A stretch of DNA of 64,000 nt, taken from the NCBI RefSeq assembly GCF_007991215.1, contig NZ_BJXX01000019.1, forward strand, positions 1-64,000. The letters run 5' to 3'. This document shows positions 45,637 to 54,272 of this stretch, one piece after another. The notes beneath the pieces were generated by a model. It was given only the letters and a program-made list of their open reading frames with translations. It searched no databases and had not been told where the DNA came from. The position numbers and the translations under genes are program-made. The first letter of the stretch is position 1. Each line of letters begins with the position of its first letter. The stretch is from Aneurinibacillus danicus. Lineage in GTDB: Bacteria; Bacillota; Bacilli; Aneurinibacillales; Aneurinibacillaceae.

Positions 45637-46068
45637 ATGTCTGATAAACACAAAAACCATGAGCATCATGAAGACCATATTGATGAAGTAATGGGTATGA
45701 AGCAAGGCCACGGAAAAGTCCCTCGTTTCCTGATTGTCGTGTATGCCGTGCTTGCCATCTGGGCTGTCGGTTATGCATTAACTGTAAAAGGAATCGACGA
45801 ACGTCCGGCCGGCGGTGAGGCGGCCCAGGGTGTAAGTGCGGAAGTAGGAAAAGGACTTTCCGGCCAATGTATTGCCTGTCATGGCGCTGATTTTAATGGC
45901 GGTATGGGAGGCGCGGCTCCGACGCTGCACGGTGTAGTGGATAAGCTGAAGCCAGAGGGAGTTAAAGAAGTACTGACCAAAGGCCGTGGTGGTATGCCGC
46001 CGCTCGGGGCTTCCTGGACACCGGATCAGCAGGATTCCATGGTTGAGTTCCTAAAAACATTGAAATAA
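45637..46068 (+). CDS. ccoP: Short CcoP-like cytochrome c
   Basis: This is a membrane-anchored cytochrome c with a His-rich cytoplasmic head (HKNHEHHEDHIDEV), one helix (~36-55, FLIVVYAVLAIWAVGYAL) and a single haem motif in GLSGQCIACHGADF. The distal Met is probably in GRGGMPPLG. Proteobacterial CcoP carries two haems and ~300 aa; this 143-aa form has one. ATG 45637, with AAAAGGAGG upstream, is chosen. It ends the cluster before a terminator. Confidence 0.9.
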   Translation: MSDKHKNHEHHEDHIDEVMGMKQGHGKVPRFLIVVYAVLAIWAVGYALTVKGIDERPAGGEAAQGVSAEVGKGLSGQCIACHGADFNGGMGGAAPTLHGVVDKLKPEGVKEVLTKGRGGMPPLGASWTPDQQDSMVEFLKTLK

Positions 46069-46074
46069 GCAGAC

Positions 46075-46108
46075 AAAGACCAGATGGATCTTTCCTCTGG
46101 TCTTTTTG
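46075..46108 (+). terminator. Intrinsic terminator after ccoP
   Basis: A ten-bp stem (46075-46084 with 46096-46105) is followed by T residues. Confidence 0.85.
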
Positions 46109-46167
46109 CTTTGCCTGTTCCTGGTGGTATAATAAGGGAAAAATAAGGAAGAGAGTGGTGAACAAGC

Positions 46168-46266
46168 ATGCTGAGCGGCGTACAGATTATTTATTACATT
46201 CTCTGGTTTACAGTTATTAGCGGGCTTTTCTTTATGATGATTAAAATTTTATCGTCGCGGGATTGA
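46168..46266 (+). CDS. 32-aa single-helix membrane peptide
   Basis: The peptide is one hydrophobic helix with a basic end: MLSGVQIIYYILWFTV, then FFMMIKILSSRD. GTGGTG lies about eight bases before the ATG, and a TATAAT box lies at 46128-46133, after the ccoP terminator. It could be a small oxidase-associated subunit (in the manner of CcoQ) or belong to the ABC transporter downstream. I do not recognise it. Confidence 0.5.
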   Translation: MLSGVQIIYYILWFTVISGLFFMMIKILSSRD

Positions 46267-46345
46267 CACAATCACCTCAGTAAATTTTATTAGCACTTTG
46301 CTATAATGGAAAAAGAGGCTGAGAGATATAGAGGTGTGACAAGGA

Positions 46346-47554
46346 ATGAAGAAGCTTTCCACGGTGGCCTGGCGTAATTTACGGCGGAAAATGTCACGGA
46401 CCGTTTTGCTTGCAGGTAGCGCCGCTATTACCGCTTTTATTTTGTTTGTAAGCTATTTTTTTGTGTTTTCCATGGAGCGAAGCATCGCCGCAAGCGCAAG
46501 CCGCCTTGGCGCCAGTTTGATGGTGGTGCCCAAAGGTTTTGGCGGTCAGGCGGGAGACATGATTATTTCAGGTACTCCGACCAAGTTCTACATGCCGGAG
46601 AGCGTACTGGATAAAGTCCGTACAATCAGTGAAGTAGAGGCGGCTTCTCCGCAGCTGTATTTGGAAACGGTCTCTACCGTGTGCTGTCAGACATCCGGGG
46701 ATTTTCCTGTCGTAGCTTACGATCCGAAAACCGATTTTACGCTGAAGAATTGGACAGCCACTGAGAAACAGATCGGGAAGTACGATTTGATTGCCGGAGC
46801 GGAAGCCGGTGGAAAGAACTATATTTATCATTTTGATAACGAATATATGCAGGAGTGGGTCACGTTATTCGGCAAAGATTTTATGCTGAAAAACATGATT
46901 TTTCCCACCGGTATGGGAACCGATAAAACGCTTTTTATTACGCTGGACGCTGCACGGGAGCTGAATCATAAAAAGAACAAGCTGGATTTTCCGGAAAACT
47001 CGATTTCCATTATTCTTGTTAAAACCAAGCCGGGTATGGAAGAGTTTGTGAGCCGGCAGATTGACCGGATGAATTTGAACGTAGACGTAGTGAAAGGAAG
47101 CGGCTTGCAGGAGACGGTAAATAAGCAGGTATTCCCGGTAAAAATGATGAGCTATATGATGATCGGGTTAGTCCTTATTATGAGCGCCCTGCAGGTTATG
47201 ACGATGTTCACCGCTCTTATCAGTGAGCGTCAGAAGGAAATTGGTATGCTGCGAGCCATGGGGGCTTCACGAGCTGTTACGTTCCGTCTGTTGTTGATGG
47301 AAGCGGGGTTTGCTTCGGTTATTGGAGCAACTTTTGGCTCGTTTGCAGCCGCAGCGGCGTTGTATGACAACCGCATCCTGATTCTGCAGCTGCTGCAACT
47401 GCCAATGCTGTTCCCGGATTGGTCGACAGGTTTGCTCATTGGCCTGGGGACGACTGCAATAACGACACTGATTGCGATTGTGGCCGCCTTCTTTCCGGTT
47501 CGCTCGACACTGAAGCTGCAGCCGTATGAAGCGATTCGGGAGGGCGAGTATTAA
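46346..47554 (+). CDS. FtsX/MacB-type ABC transporter permease
   Basis: It has an N-terminal helix (~19-42), a large extracytoplasmic domain (~45-270), and three C-terminal helices with the FtsX signature (ERQKEIGMLRAMGAS). The external domain begins with MVVPKGFGG, has a Cys-Cys pair at 113-114 (STVCCQTSGD), and continues VAYDPKTDFTLKNW. This layout recalls permeases found near iron or respiratory genes in anaerobes, where a CC pair is also seen. It has 402 aa. TAATG coupling to the ATPase shows they form one transporter. The cargo is unknown. Confidence 0.85.
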   Translation: MKKLSTVAWRNLRRKMSRTVLLAGSAAITAFILFVSYFFVFSMERSIAASASRLGASLMVVPKGFGGQAGDMIISGTPTKFYMPESVLDKVRTISEVEAASPQLYLETVSTVCCQTSGDFPVVAYDPKTDFTLKNWTATEKQIGKYDLIAGAEAGGKNYIYHFDNEYMQEWVTLFGKDFMLKNMIFPTGMGTDKTLFITLDAARELNHKKNKLDFPENSISIILVKTKPGMEEFVSRQIDRMNLNVDVVKGSGLQETVNKQVFPVKMMSYMMIGLVLIMSALQVMTMFTALISERQKEIGMLRAMGASRAVTFRLLLMEAGFASVIGATFGSFAAAAALYDNRILILQLLQLPMLFPDWSTGLLIGLGTTAITTLIAIVAAFFPVRSTLKLQPYEAIREGEY

Positions 47555-48225
47555 TGATTGTACTTGAGAATATTTGCAAAACGTATCGGATTGGGCGGGA
47601 GCGAAAAGTACATGCGCTGAGCGATGTAAGCGAAACAATCGGAGCAGGCGAGTTCGTTGCGGTCGTCGGACCGTCAGGCAGCGGTAAGTCGACGTTTCTT
47701 GCGATGGCTGGCCTATTGGAGAGGCCGACGGAAGGTATTGTACGATTTGACGGCAAGGATGTAACGGATTTACGTGATACGGAACGGACCCGCATCCGCG
47801 CGGAACGCTGCGGCTTTATTTTTCAGTTCCCAAGCTTAATTCCGACGCTGAACGCGCTGGAAAATGTGCTGCTGCCGAAAACTGTACACCGTACCTATAA
47901 GGCAAGCGATGAAGAATGGGGCAGGGAAATGCTTGCACGGGTCGGTATGGGTGATAAGTTGGAGAATCTTCCCTACCAGTTGAGCGGCGGTGAGCAGCGC
48001 AGGGTGGCGCTCGCCCGTGCGCTGATCAATAAGCCGGACGTGATTTTGGCCGATGAACCGACCGGTGCGGTAGATGCATATAATGCCGATGTAATTATGA
48101 ATTTGTTTAAAGAATGGAACGCCCAGGGCAAGACCGTCATTATGGTAACTCACGATATGAAACTTGCCGGCGAAGCCGGACGTGTCATTCAGCTTAAAGA
48201 CGGCCGGGTTGCAGATGAGAAGTAA
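47554..48225 (+). CDS. ABC transporter ATP-binding protein (LolD/MacB type)
   Basis: The ATPase motifs are VVGPSGSGKSTFLAMAG (Walker A), the Q-loop FQFPSLIPTLNALENV, signature LSGGEQRRVALARAL, Walker B VILADEPTG and the H-loop VMVTHD. At 223 aa it matches the LolD/FtsE group. It overlaps the permease stop codon by one base. This type usually drives mechanotransmission or extraction rather than import. Confidence 0.93.
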   Translation: MIVLENICKTYRIGRERKVHALSDVSETIGAGEFVAVVGPSGSGKSTFLAMAGLLERPTEGIVRFDGKDVTDLRDTERTRIRAERCGFIFQFPSLIPTLNALENVLLPKTVHRTYKASDEEWGREMLARVGMGDKLENLPYQLSGGEQRRVALARALINKPDVILADEPTGAVDAYNADVIMNLFKEWNAQGKTVIMVTHDMKLAGEAGRVIQLKDGRVADEK

Positions 48226-48241
48226 GAGAAAGAAAGGTATA

Positions 48242-48271
48242 TTGACTATTTCTTTCTAAACTGGGTACAAT
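48242..48271 (+). promoter_or_regulatory. Sigma-A promoter of the valS leader
   Basis: TTGACT (48242-48247) is followed after 18 bases by TACAAT (48266-48271), directly before the T-box leader. A hairpin with arms 48227-48235 and 48249-48257 overlaps the -35 and may terminate the transporter transcript. Confidence 0.6.
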
Positions 48272-48277
48272 GGATAG

Positions 48278-48554
48278 TGCATAAGTATATATGTATACTG
48301 GCGTTGAAGAGGAAGAGTATATCGGGATGCCATGCCAGAGAGCGGACCAACGGTGGAAGGTCTGTATGGATGTACTGATAGAAGGTAGCCTCGGAGCCGT
48401 TTGCCTGAACGAAAATCCAGTAGGGCAAACCGGGTAATCCCGTTATCCTATTGCAAGTGAGCCTGTGCTCGCGCCGTTTGTGCGCACATAGGCTAACAAA
48501 GGTGGTACCGCGAATAAACTCCTTCGTCCTTTGACAGGATGGGGGGTTTTTTAT
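48278..48554 (+). ncRNA. T-box leader of valS
   Basis: The T-box sequence AAGGTGGTACCGCG (48499-48512) is followed by a terminator stem and a run of T (48520-48554). Stem I lies upstream and contains AGAGAG and a candidate Val specifier GTA at 48385-48387 in GAAGGTAGCC. Uncharged tRNA-Val would pair with the specifier and the T-box bulge and so permit read-through into valS. Confidence 0.92.
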
Positions 48555-48569
48555 TTTTATGAAAAACAC

Positions 48570-48642
48570 GAGATAAGAAGGAGGAAGTGGAAAAAGGCCT
48601 TCGCCTTTTTCTACAATAATATCTTGTATTCCTTCATTTCTC
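48570..48642. repeat. Long hairpin element, copy 2 (inverted)
   Basis: The core at 48589-48610 is the exact reverse complement of the core at 39441-39462, and the outer arms (GAGATAAGAAGGA / TCCTTCATTTCTC) also pair imperfectly. It lies between the T-box terminator and the valS ribosome site, so every valS mRNA carries it. Confidence 0.7.
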
Positions 48643-48674
48643 ATCATTTCAGTATTTTTTATGGAGGTAAACTT

Positions 48675-51335
48675 ATGTCCAATCAGCCGAATCAAACTGA
48701 AATGCCAACCAAATATGAACCGAAACAGGCGGAAGCGAAATGGTATCCGTTCTGGCGCGACAACGGCTACTTCAAAGCTGAACGAAATAAGGGCAAAACG
48801 CCGTTCACCATTGTGATTCCGCCGCCGAATGTAACCGGAAACCTGCATATCGGCCATGCGCTGAATAATACGCTGCAGGATATTATGGTTCGTTTTAAGA
48901 GAATGCAGGGCTATGACGCACTCTGGCTTCCGGGCATGGACCATGCCGGTATCGCCACACAGGCGCGCGTAGAAGGAACGCTGCGCGAAGAAGGCATCAC
49001 ACGTCATGATCTGGGCCGTGAGAAGTTTGTGGAGAAAGTATGGGAGTGGAAAGAGCGTTACGCCGGCATTATTCGCGAACAATGGACGAAAATGGGCCTT
49101 TCGCTCGATTACAGCCGCGAGCGTTTTACACTGGATGAAGGACTGTCCCGTGCGGTACGCGAAGTGTTTGTCCGCCTGTACGAAAAAGGGCTTATCTATC
49201 GCGGCAAATATATTATTAACTGGGATCCAGTCACCCGCACGGCCCTCTCTGATATTGAAGTGGAATATAAGGATGTACAAGGTGCGCTGTATCATTTGCG
49301 CTATCCATTGAAAGACGGCACCGGTTATATCGAAGTGGCGACCACGCGTCCGGAGACGATGCTGGGCGATACAGCGGTAGCCGTGCATCCGGAAGATGAA
49401 CGATATAAAGATTTGGTGGGCAAGACGGTGGTTCTTCCGATTGTCGGTCGTGAGATCCCGATTGTTGCCGATGATTACGTAGACCGTGAATTCGGAAGCG
49501 GTGCGGTGAAGATCACGCCTGCGCATGACCCGAATGACTTCGAGATCGGCCAGCGCCATAACCTACCGCAGATCCTCGTCATGGATGAAGGGGGCAAGAT
49601 GAACGAGAACGCCGCCGGCTATCAGGGACAAGATCGTTTCGAATGCCGCAAAAACATCGTGCGCGACCTTCAAGAGCAGGGCGTTCTATTTAAAATCGAA
49701 GAACATATGCACTCCGTAGGACACAGTGAACGCAGCGGCGCGGTCGTTGAGCCGTATCTGTCCACGCAGTGGTTTGTAAAAATGGGACCGCTGGCCGAAC
49801 GTGCGATTGAAGCGCAGAAGTCGAGGGAAGGCGTTCAATTCGTGCCGGATCGCTTCGAAAAGATTTACCTGCACTGGATCGAAAACGTACGCGATTGGTG
49901 TATCTCCCGCCAGTTGTGGTGGGGCCACCGCATTCCGGCCTGGTACTGTGAAGACTGCGGGGAGATGACCGTATCACGCGAAGATATTCATGAATGTCCG
50001 AAATGTGCAAGCCAGAATCTGAAGCAGGATAACGACGTGCTCGATACATGGTTCAGTTCCGCACTCTGGCCGTTCTCTACGCTTGGTTGGCCGGATGAGA
50101 CAGAAGACATGAAGCACTTCTATCCAACCGATGTACTCGTAACCGGATATGATATCATTTACTTCTGGGTAGCCCGCATGATTTTCACGGCGCTTGAATT
50201 TACTGACCAGAAGCCGTTTGAACACGTATTAATTACAGGTCTTGTGCGCGATGCCGAAGGCCGCAAAATGTCCAAATCGCTCGGCAACGGGGTCGACCCG
50301 ATGGAAGTTATCGAACAGTATGGCGCTGATGCTATGCGTTTTATGCTGGCGACAGGCTGCACACCGGGGAACGACCAGCGTTTCCGCTGGGAGCGCGTGG
50401 AAGCGGCGCGTAATTTCGCCAATAAGATTTGGAATGCATCCCGCTTTGCACTGATGAATATGGAAGGGTTCCGTTACGAGGACATCGACATCAGCCAGAA
50501 CCTCGGCATTGCCGACAAGTGGATTCTGCACCGTCTGAATGAAACGGTGAAAGACACGACTCGTCTGCTCGATAGTTTCGAATATGGTGAAGTGGGCCGC
50601 GTGCTCTATAATTTCGTCTGGGATGAGCTGTGCGACTGGTATATCGAGGTAGCGAAACTGCCGTTGTACGGCGACGATGAGGCGGCGAAGAAAACGACGC
50701 GCTCCGTACTGGCATACGTGCTTGATCAGACAATGCGTCTGCTGCACCCGTTCATGCCGTTTATCTCCGAAGAAATCTGGCAGCATCTTCCGCACGAAGG
50801 CGACAGCCTGATTGTCGCTTCCTGGCCGGAAGCAAAGCCGGAACTCGAGAATACGGAGGCCGTGAAACAAATGGAGCTGCTGATGGGCGTTATCCGCAGC
50901 GTACGCAACATTCGTGCGGAAGTCAACGTACCGATAGCCAAGAAAATCGAACTGCGCATCAAAGCGAATGACGAAGAGATGCTGTCGTATCTGGAGAGCG
51001 GCAAGGCATACATTGAACGTTTCTGCAACCCGGAAGTGCTGAGCATCGGTACTGACATTGCGGCGCCGGAGAAAGCGATGTCTGCCGTTGTCAGCGGTGC
51101 GGAGCTGTACCTGCCGCTTGCGGGTCTCATTGACATCGAGCAGGAAATTGCCCGCCTTGAAAAAGAACTGAAATGGCTCAATTCGGAAGTCGAGCGTGTA
51201 CAAAAGAAATTGTCGAACAAAGGTTTCGTTGAAAAAGCTCCGGCTCAAGTTATCGAACAGGAGCGGGCAAAGGAAGCCGACTATCTCGACAAACAGGCAA
51301 AAGTAAAAGCACGAATTCAAGAGCTTAAAGGGTGA
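48675..51335 (+). CDS. valS: Valyl-tRNA synthetase
   Basis: This class I synthetase charges tRNA-Val and edits Thr. The signature motifs are [15 protein letters not shown] (HIGH) and [14 protein letters not shown] (KMSKS). A CP1 editing domain has [17 protein letters not shown]. The C-terminal coiled coil is [20 protein letters not shown]. From ATG 48675, with GGAGG upstream, it has 886 aa. It is regulated by the T-box. Confidence 0.97.
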   Translation: MSNQPNQTEMPTKYEPKQAEAKWYPFWRDNGYFKAERNKGKTPFTIVIPPPNVTGNLHIGHALNNTLQDIMVRFKRMQGYDALWLPGMDHAGIATQARVEGTLREEGITRHDLGREKFVEKVWEWKERYAGIIREQWTKMGLSLDYSRERFTLDEGLSRAVREVFVRLYEKGLIYRGKYIINWDPVTRTALSDIEVEYKDVQGALYHLRYPLKDGTGYIEVATTRPETMLGDTAVAVHPEDERYKDLVGKTVVLPIVGREIPIVADDYVDREFGSGAVKITPAHDPNDFEIGQRHNLPQILVMDEGGKMNENAAGYQGQDRFECRKNIVRDLQEQGVLFKIEEHMHSVGHSERSGAVVEPYLSTQWFVKMGPLAERAIEAQKSREGVQFVPDRFEKIYLHWIENVRDWCISRQLWWGHRIPAWYCEDCGEMTVSREDIHECPKCASQNLKQDNDVLDTWFSSALWPFSTLGWPDETEDMKHFYPTDVLVTGYDIIYFWVARMIFTALEFTDQKPFEHVLITGLVRDAEGRKMSKSLGNGVDPMEVIEQYGADAMRFMLATGCTPGNDQRFRWERVEAARNFANKIWNASRFALMNMEGFRYEDIDISQNLGIADKWILHRLNETVKDTTRLLDSFEYGEVGRVLYNFVWDELCDWYIEVAKLPLYGDDEAAKKTTRSVLAYVLDQTMRLLHPFMPFISEEIWQHLPHEGDSLIVASWPEAKPELENTEAVKQMELLMGVIRSVRNIRAEVNVPIAKKIELRIKANDEEMLSYLESGKAYIERFCNPEVLSIGTDIAAPEKAMSAVVSGAELYLPLAGLIDIEQEIARLEKELKWLNSEVERVQKKLSNKGFVEKAPAQVIEQERAKEADYLDKQAKVKARIQELKG

Positions 51336-51342
51336 GTGTAAC

Positions 51343-52671
51343 ATGGCATCACAATCATTAGATCAGGCGCTTTCCTGGCTGGCCGGACTGGAGCGGTTCT
51401 CCGTCCGTCCGGGCCTTGCAAGAATGGAATACATGATGGAGCGCCTCGGACACCCCGAGCGACGCTTGAAATTTATTCACATCGCCGGCACGAACGGCAA
51501 AGGCTCGACCGCCGCGTTTCTGCACGCGATCCTGCGGCGGGCGGGACAAGATGTAGGGATGTTTGTATCACCATACGTTACGTCATTCCACGAACGGATT
51601 CAGTACAACGGATCGTACATCACGACTGAAGAATTGGTTGAATTGATCGAGAAAGTAAAACCGGTTGTGGAAGAAATGAAAGAAAGCGAATTCGGCACGC
51701 CGACCGAATTTGAAGTGGTGACCGCACTGGCGCTATTGTATTTTGCTACGGTGACGTACCCGGATATCGTTGTCTGGGAAACAGGACTTGGCGGGCGGCT
51801 CGATTCCACCAACATCGTCCATCCGCTCGCCTGCATTATCACTAATGTCGGACTCGATCATATAAATATACTGGGAGAGGATTTACCCGCTATTGCCCGG
51901 GAAAAGGCCGGGATTATCAAAAACGGGGTTCCGATTATTACCGGGAAAATGCCGGGCAAAGCGCTGGAAATCATCGAAGAAGCCGCCCGCAGCCGTCGTG
52001 CTTCCATATACCGAGCGGGTGAAGAATATGACGCGGTGCGTATTCGAGAGAACGATCGTGAGATGATGGACTTTGCGGGTATGTTTGGCAGCGTGGCGGG
52101 ATGCGAATTGGGACTTGTCGGTGCACACCAGGTAGATAATGCGGCTGCGGCGTTGATGACGCTTCAAGTCCTAAGTAACTACTTCGCTTTATATATTGAA
52201 GAAGAGCACATTCGCGAAGGGCTGCGCGAAGCCAGGTGGCCAGGTCGTTTCGAAAAAATCAGTGAAGCTCCGGACGTTATTTTGGACGGCGCGCACAACG
52301 CGGAAGGCGTGTCTGCGCTTATACAGACGGTGCAGGACTATTATCCGGGGCGGAAAGTTTCTCTTGTTTTTTCCGCGCTGGCAGATAAAAATTATGCAGA
52401 GATGGCCTGGCAGCTCGCCCCGATATGCAACAGGGTGTGGGTAACGAAGAATGACCATCCGCGCGCGGCCCGCGTAGAAGATCTTGCGGCCGCATTCAGA
52501 ACGGCTGCCCCTGATATGCCCGTACAGGCGGAGGAAAATTGGCAAGAAGCATGGCGGCAGGCGTTACATACGGTCACCCCGCAGGAAGTGTTGCTTGTGG
52601 CCGGATCGTTGTATTTTATTTCAGACATACGAAACGAGTGGAAAGAAAACAGGAAAGCTGGTGATGAATAA
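51343..52671 (+). CDS. folC: Folylpolyglutamate / dihydrofolate synthase
   Basis: This Mur-ligase-fold enzyme adds glutamate to folates and makes dihydrofolate from dihydropteroate. The P-loop is [15 protein letters not shown], and family motifs include [24 protein letters not shown] and [10 protein letters not shown]. At 442 aa it is full length. It starts seven bases after valS, as in B. subtilis. Confidence 0.96.
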   Translation: MASQSLDQALSWLAGLERFSVRPGLARMEYMMERLGHPERRLKFIHIAGTNGKGSTAAFLHAILRRAGQDVGMFVSPYVTSFHERIQYNGSYITTEELVELIEKVKPVVEEMKESEFGTPTEFEVVTALALLYFATVTYPDIVVWETGLGGRLDSTNIVHPLACIITNVGLDHINILGEDLPAIAREKAGIIKNGVPIITGKMPGKALEIIEEAARSRRASIYRAGEEYDAVRIRENDREMMDFAGMFGSVAGCELGLVGAHQVDNAAAALMTLQVLSNYFALYIEEEHIREGLREARWPGRFEKISEAPDVILDGAHNAEGVSALIQTVQDYYPGRKVSLVFSALADKNYAEMAWQLAPICNRVWVTKNDHPRAARVEDLAAAFRTAAPDMPVQAEENWQEAWRQALHTVTPQEVLLVAGSLYFISDIRNEWKENRKAGDE

Positions 52672-54079
52672 GATGGACACTCAGGTAGAAAAACAGCACG
52701 AGCACAAGCGGGAACATGTTCATTTTATTGGCATTGGCGGGTATGGAATGAGCGCCATCGCCCGTGTCATGCTGGATATGGGATGCCATGTCACAGGTTC
52801 CGATGTGGCTCGTAAAGAACTGACGGATAAGCTGCAGAAAAAAGGAGCACAGGTGTTCATCGGTCATCAGGCGGAAAACATCGCAGGAGCGGATTTGGTC
52901 GTGTATTCGACCGACATCCCGAAAGAAAACGTAGAGCTGGTCGCAGCGAAAGAACAGCAGATTCCGCTCCTTCACCGTTCCAAAATGTTGGCGCGTCTGC
53001 TGAATGAAAAGAAAGGCGTCGCGGTAGCGGGTGCCCACGGCAAGACGACCACTTCGTCGATGATTGCCCTTGTAATGGAGAAGACGGGAATGGACCCGAC
53101 GTACATTATCGGCGGAGAGATTATGGACATCGGCAGCAATGCCAAAGCGGGCCAGGGGGATTTCGTCGTGGCGGAAGCGGACGAAAGCGACGGCACGTTC
53201 CTGGAATACTTCCCGCACATTGCGGTTGTAACCAACATTGAACCGGATCATCTCGAAAACTATGACGGCGATTTCGAGAACTTAAAGAAAGCGTACCGTC
53301 AGTTCCTCTCCCAGGTAAAAGAAAACGGCACGGCGATCGTCTGTATCGATGACGATTATGTGGGAGAGATGCTGGCGGAGAAAAAAACCAATGTGTCGCT
53401 CATTACGTACGCCATCAATAAGCAGGCCGACTACATAGCCAGCAATATTGAGCCGGGCGACCGTACGATTTCTTTCGATGTCATGCACAAAGGACAACTG
53501 CTGGGCCGGATGAAGCTTTCTGTGCCGGGCATACACAATGTGTATAACGCGCTGGCGACGACTGCCGTATGCATGGAAGCAGGTCTTACGTTTGAAGAGA
53601 TTGCGGAAGCGATTACCGCGTTCCGCGGCGCGAAGCGGCGCTTTCAGGTCATTGGTGAAGTGAATGACATTCTGGTAGTGGACGATTACGCGCATCATCC
53701 GACCGAGATCGAAGCGACGCTGGAAGCGGCCCGGTCAACAAACCGCCGCATTGTGGCGATTTTCCAACCGCAGCGGTATACGCGCACATTCTTCCTGCTG
53801 GATGCATTCAGCAAAGCGTTCAAGGAAGCGGACGAAGTGATTATTGTCGATATCTATTCTCCGGCAAACGACCCTGAGATTGAAGGGGTGAGCGCGGAGA
53901 AGCTGGTGCAGTTGATTCGGGAGAACAGCAATCCGAACGCGAAATATATCGCGACGAAGGAAGAAGTGGTCGAGTACTTAAAAGACGTCGTAAAACCGGG
54001 CGACCTCGTGCTGACAATGGGCGCGGGGGATATTTGGAAGGCTGCGGTACAGCTGGTTGAGGAATTGGAGAAGAAGTAA
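52664..54079 (+). CDS. murC: UDP-N-acetylmuramate-L-alanine ligase
   Basis: This ligase adds L-Ala to UDP-MurNAc in peptidoglycan synthesis. The N-terminal Rossmann motif is [17 protein letters not shown], and the P-loop is [11 protein letters not shown]. Ligand motifs are [25 protein letters not shown] and [10 protein letters not shown]. From ATG 52664 it has 471 aa and overlaps folC by eight bases. Its place after folC differs from B. subtilis but is seen in relatives. Confidence 0.95.
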   Translation: MNKMDTQVEKQHEHKREHVHFIGIGGYGMSAIARVMLDMGCHVTGSDVARKELTDKLQKKGAQVFIGHQAENIAGADLVVYSTDIPKENVELVAAKEQQIPLLHRSKMLARLLNEKKGVAVAGAHGKTTTSSMIALVMEKTGMDPTYIIGGEIMDIGSNAKAGQGDFVVAEADESDGTFLEYFPHIAVVTNIEPDHLENYDGDFENLKKAYRQFLSQVKENGTAIVCIDDDYVGEMLAEKKTNVSLITYAINKQADYIASNIEPGDRTISFDVMHKGQLLGRMKLSVPGIHNVYNALATTAVCMEAGLTFEEIAEAITAFRGAKRRFQVIGEVNDILVVDDYAHHPTEIEATLEAARSTNRRIVAIFQPQRYTRTFFLLDAFSKAFKEADEVIIVDIYSPANDPEIEGVSAEKLVQLIRENSNPNAKYIATKEEVVEYLKDVVKPGDLVLTMGAGDIWKAAVQLVEELEKK

Positions 54080-54107
54080 GAAGAACATGCGAAAATAATA
54101 TAATGAG

Positions 54108-54147
54108 AGCCCTCTTTTACCGTTCAAGATGAGAGAGGGCTTTTTTA
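54108..54147 (+). terminator. Intrinsic terminator after murC
   Basis: A GC-rich stem (AGCCCTCT... with AGAGGGCT) is followed by six T. Confidence 0.88.
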
Positions 54148-54272
54148 TTACTTATAGAGGCAAAAGAAATGGAACATTTCACCTTTTAGCCATTTAATTT
54201 TAAATAAGTATGATTTAAGATATAGGTATGATGGCCTTGTATGTCAGAGGCTATTATAAGGGGGGGATATCG

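Noticed and set aside
48246-49559. 437-codon minus-strand frame over the valS leader and 5' end
   Set aside because: It lies antisense to the T-box and valS, both strongly supported; composition reflects the opposite-strand codon bias.
50229-51344. 371-codon minus-strand frame inside valS
   Set aside because: Shadow of the valS C-terminal region; no ribosome site and no recognisable domain.
52616-53251. 211-codon minus-strand frame over murC
   Set aside because: Antisense shadow of murC.
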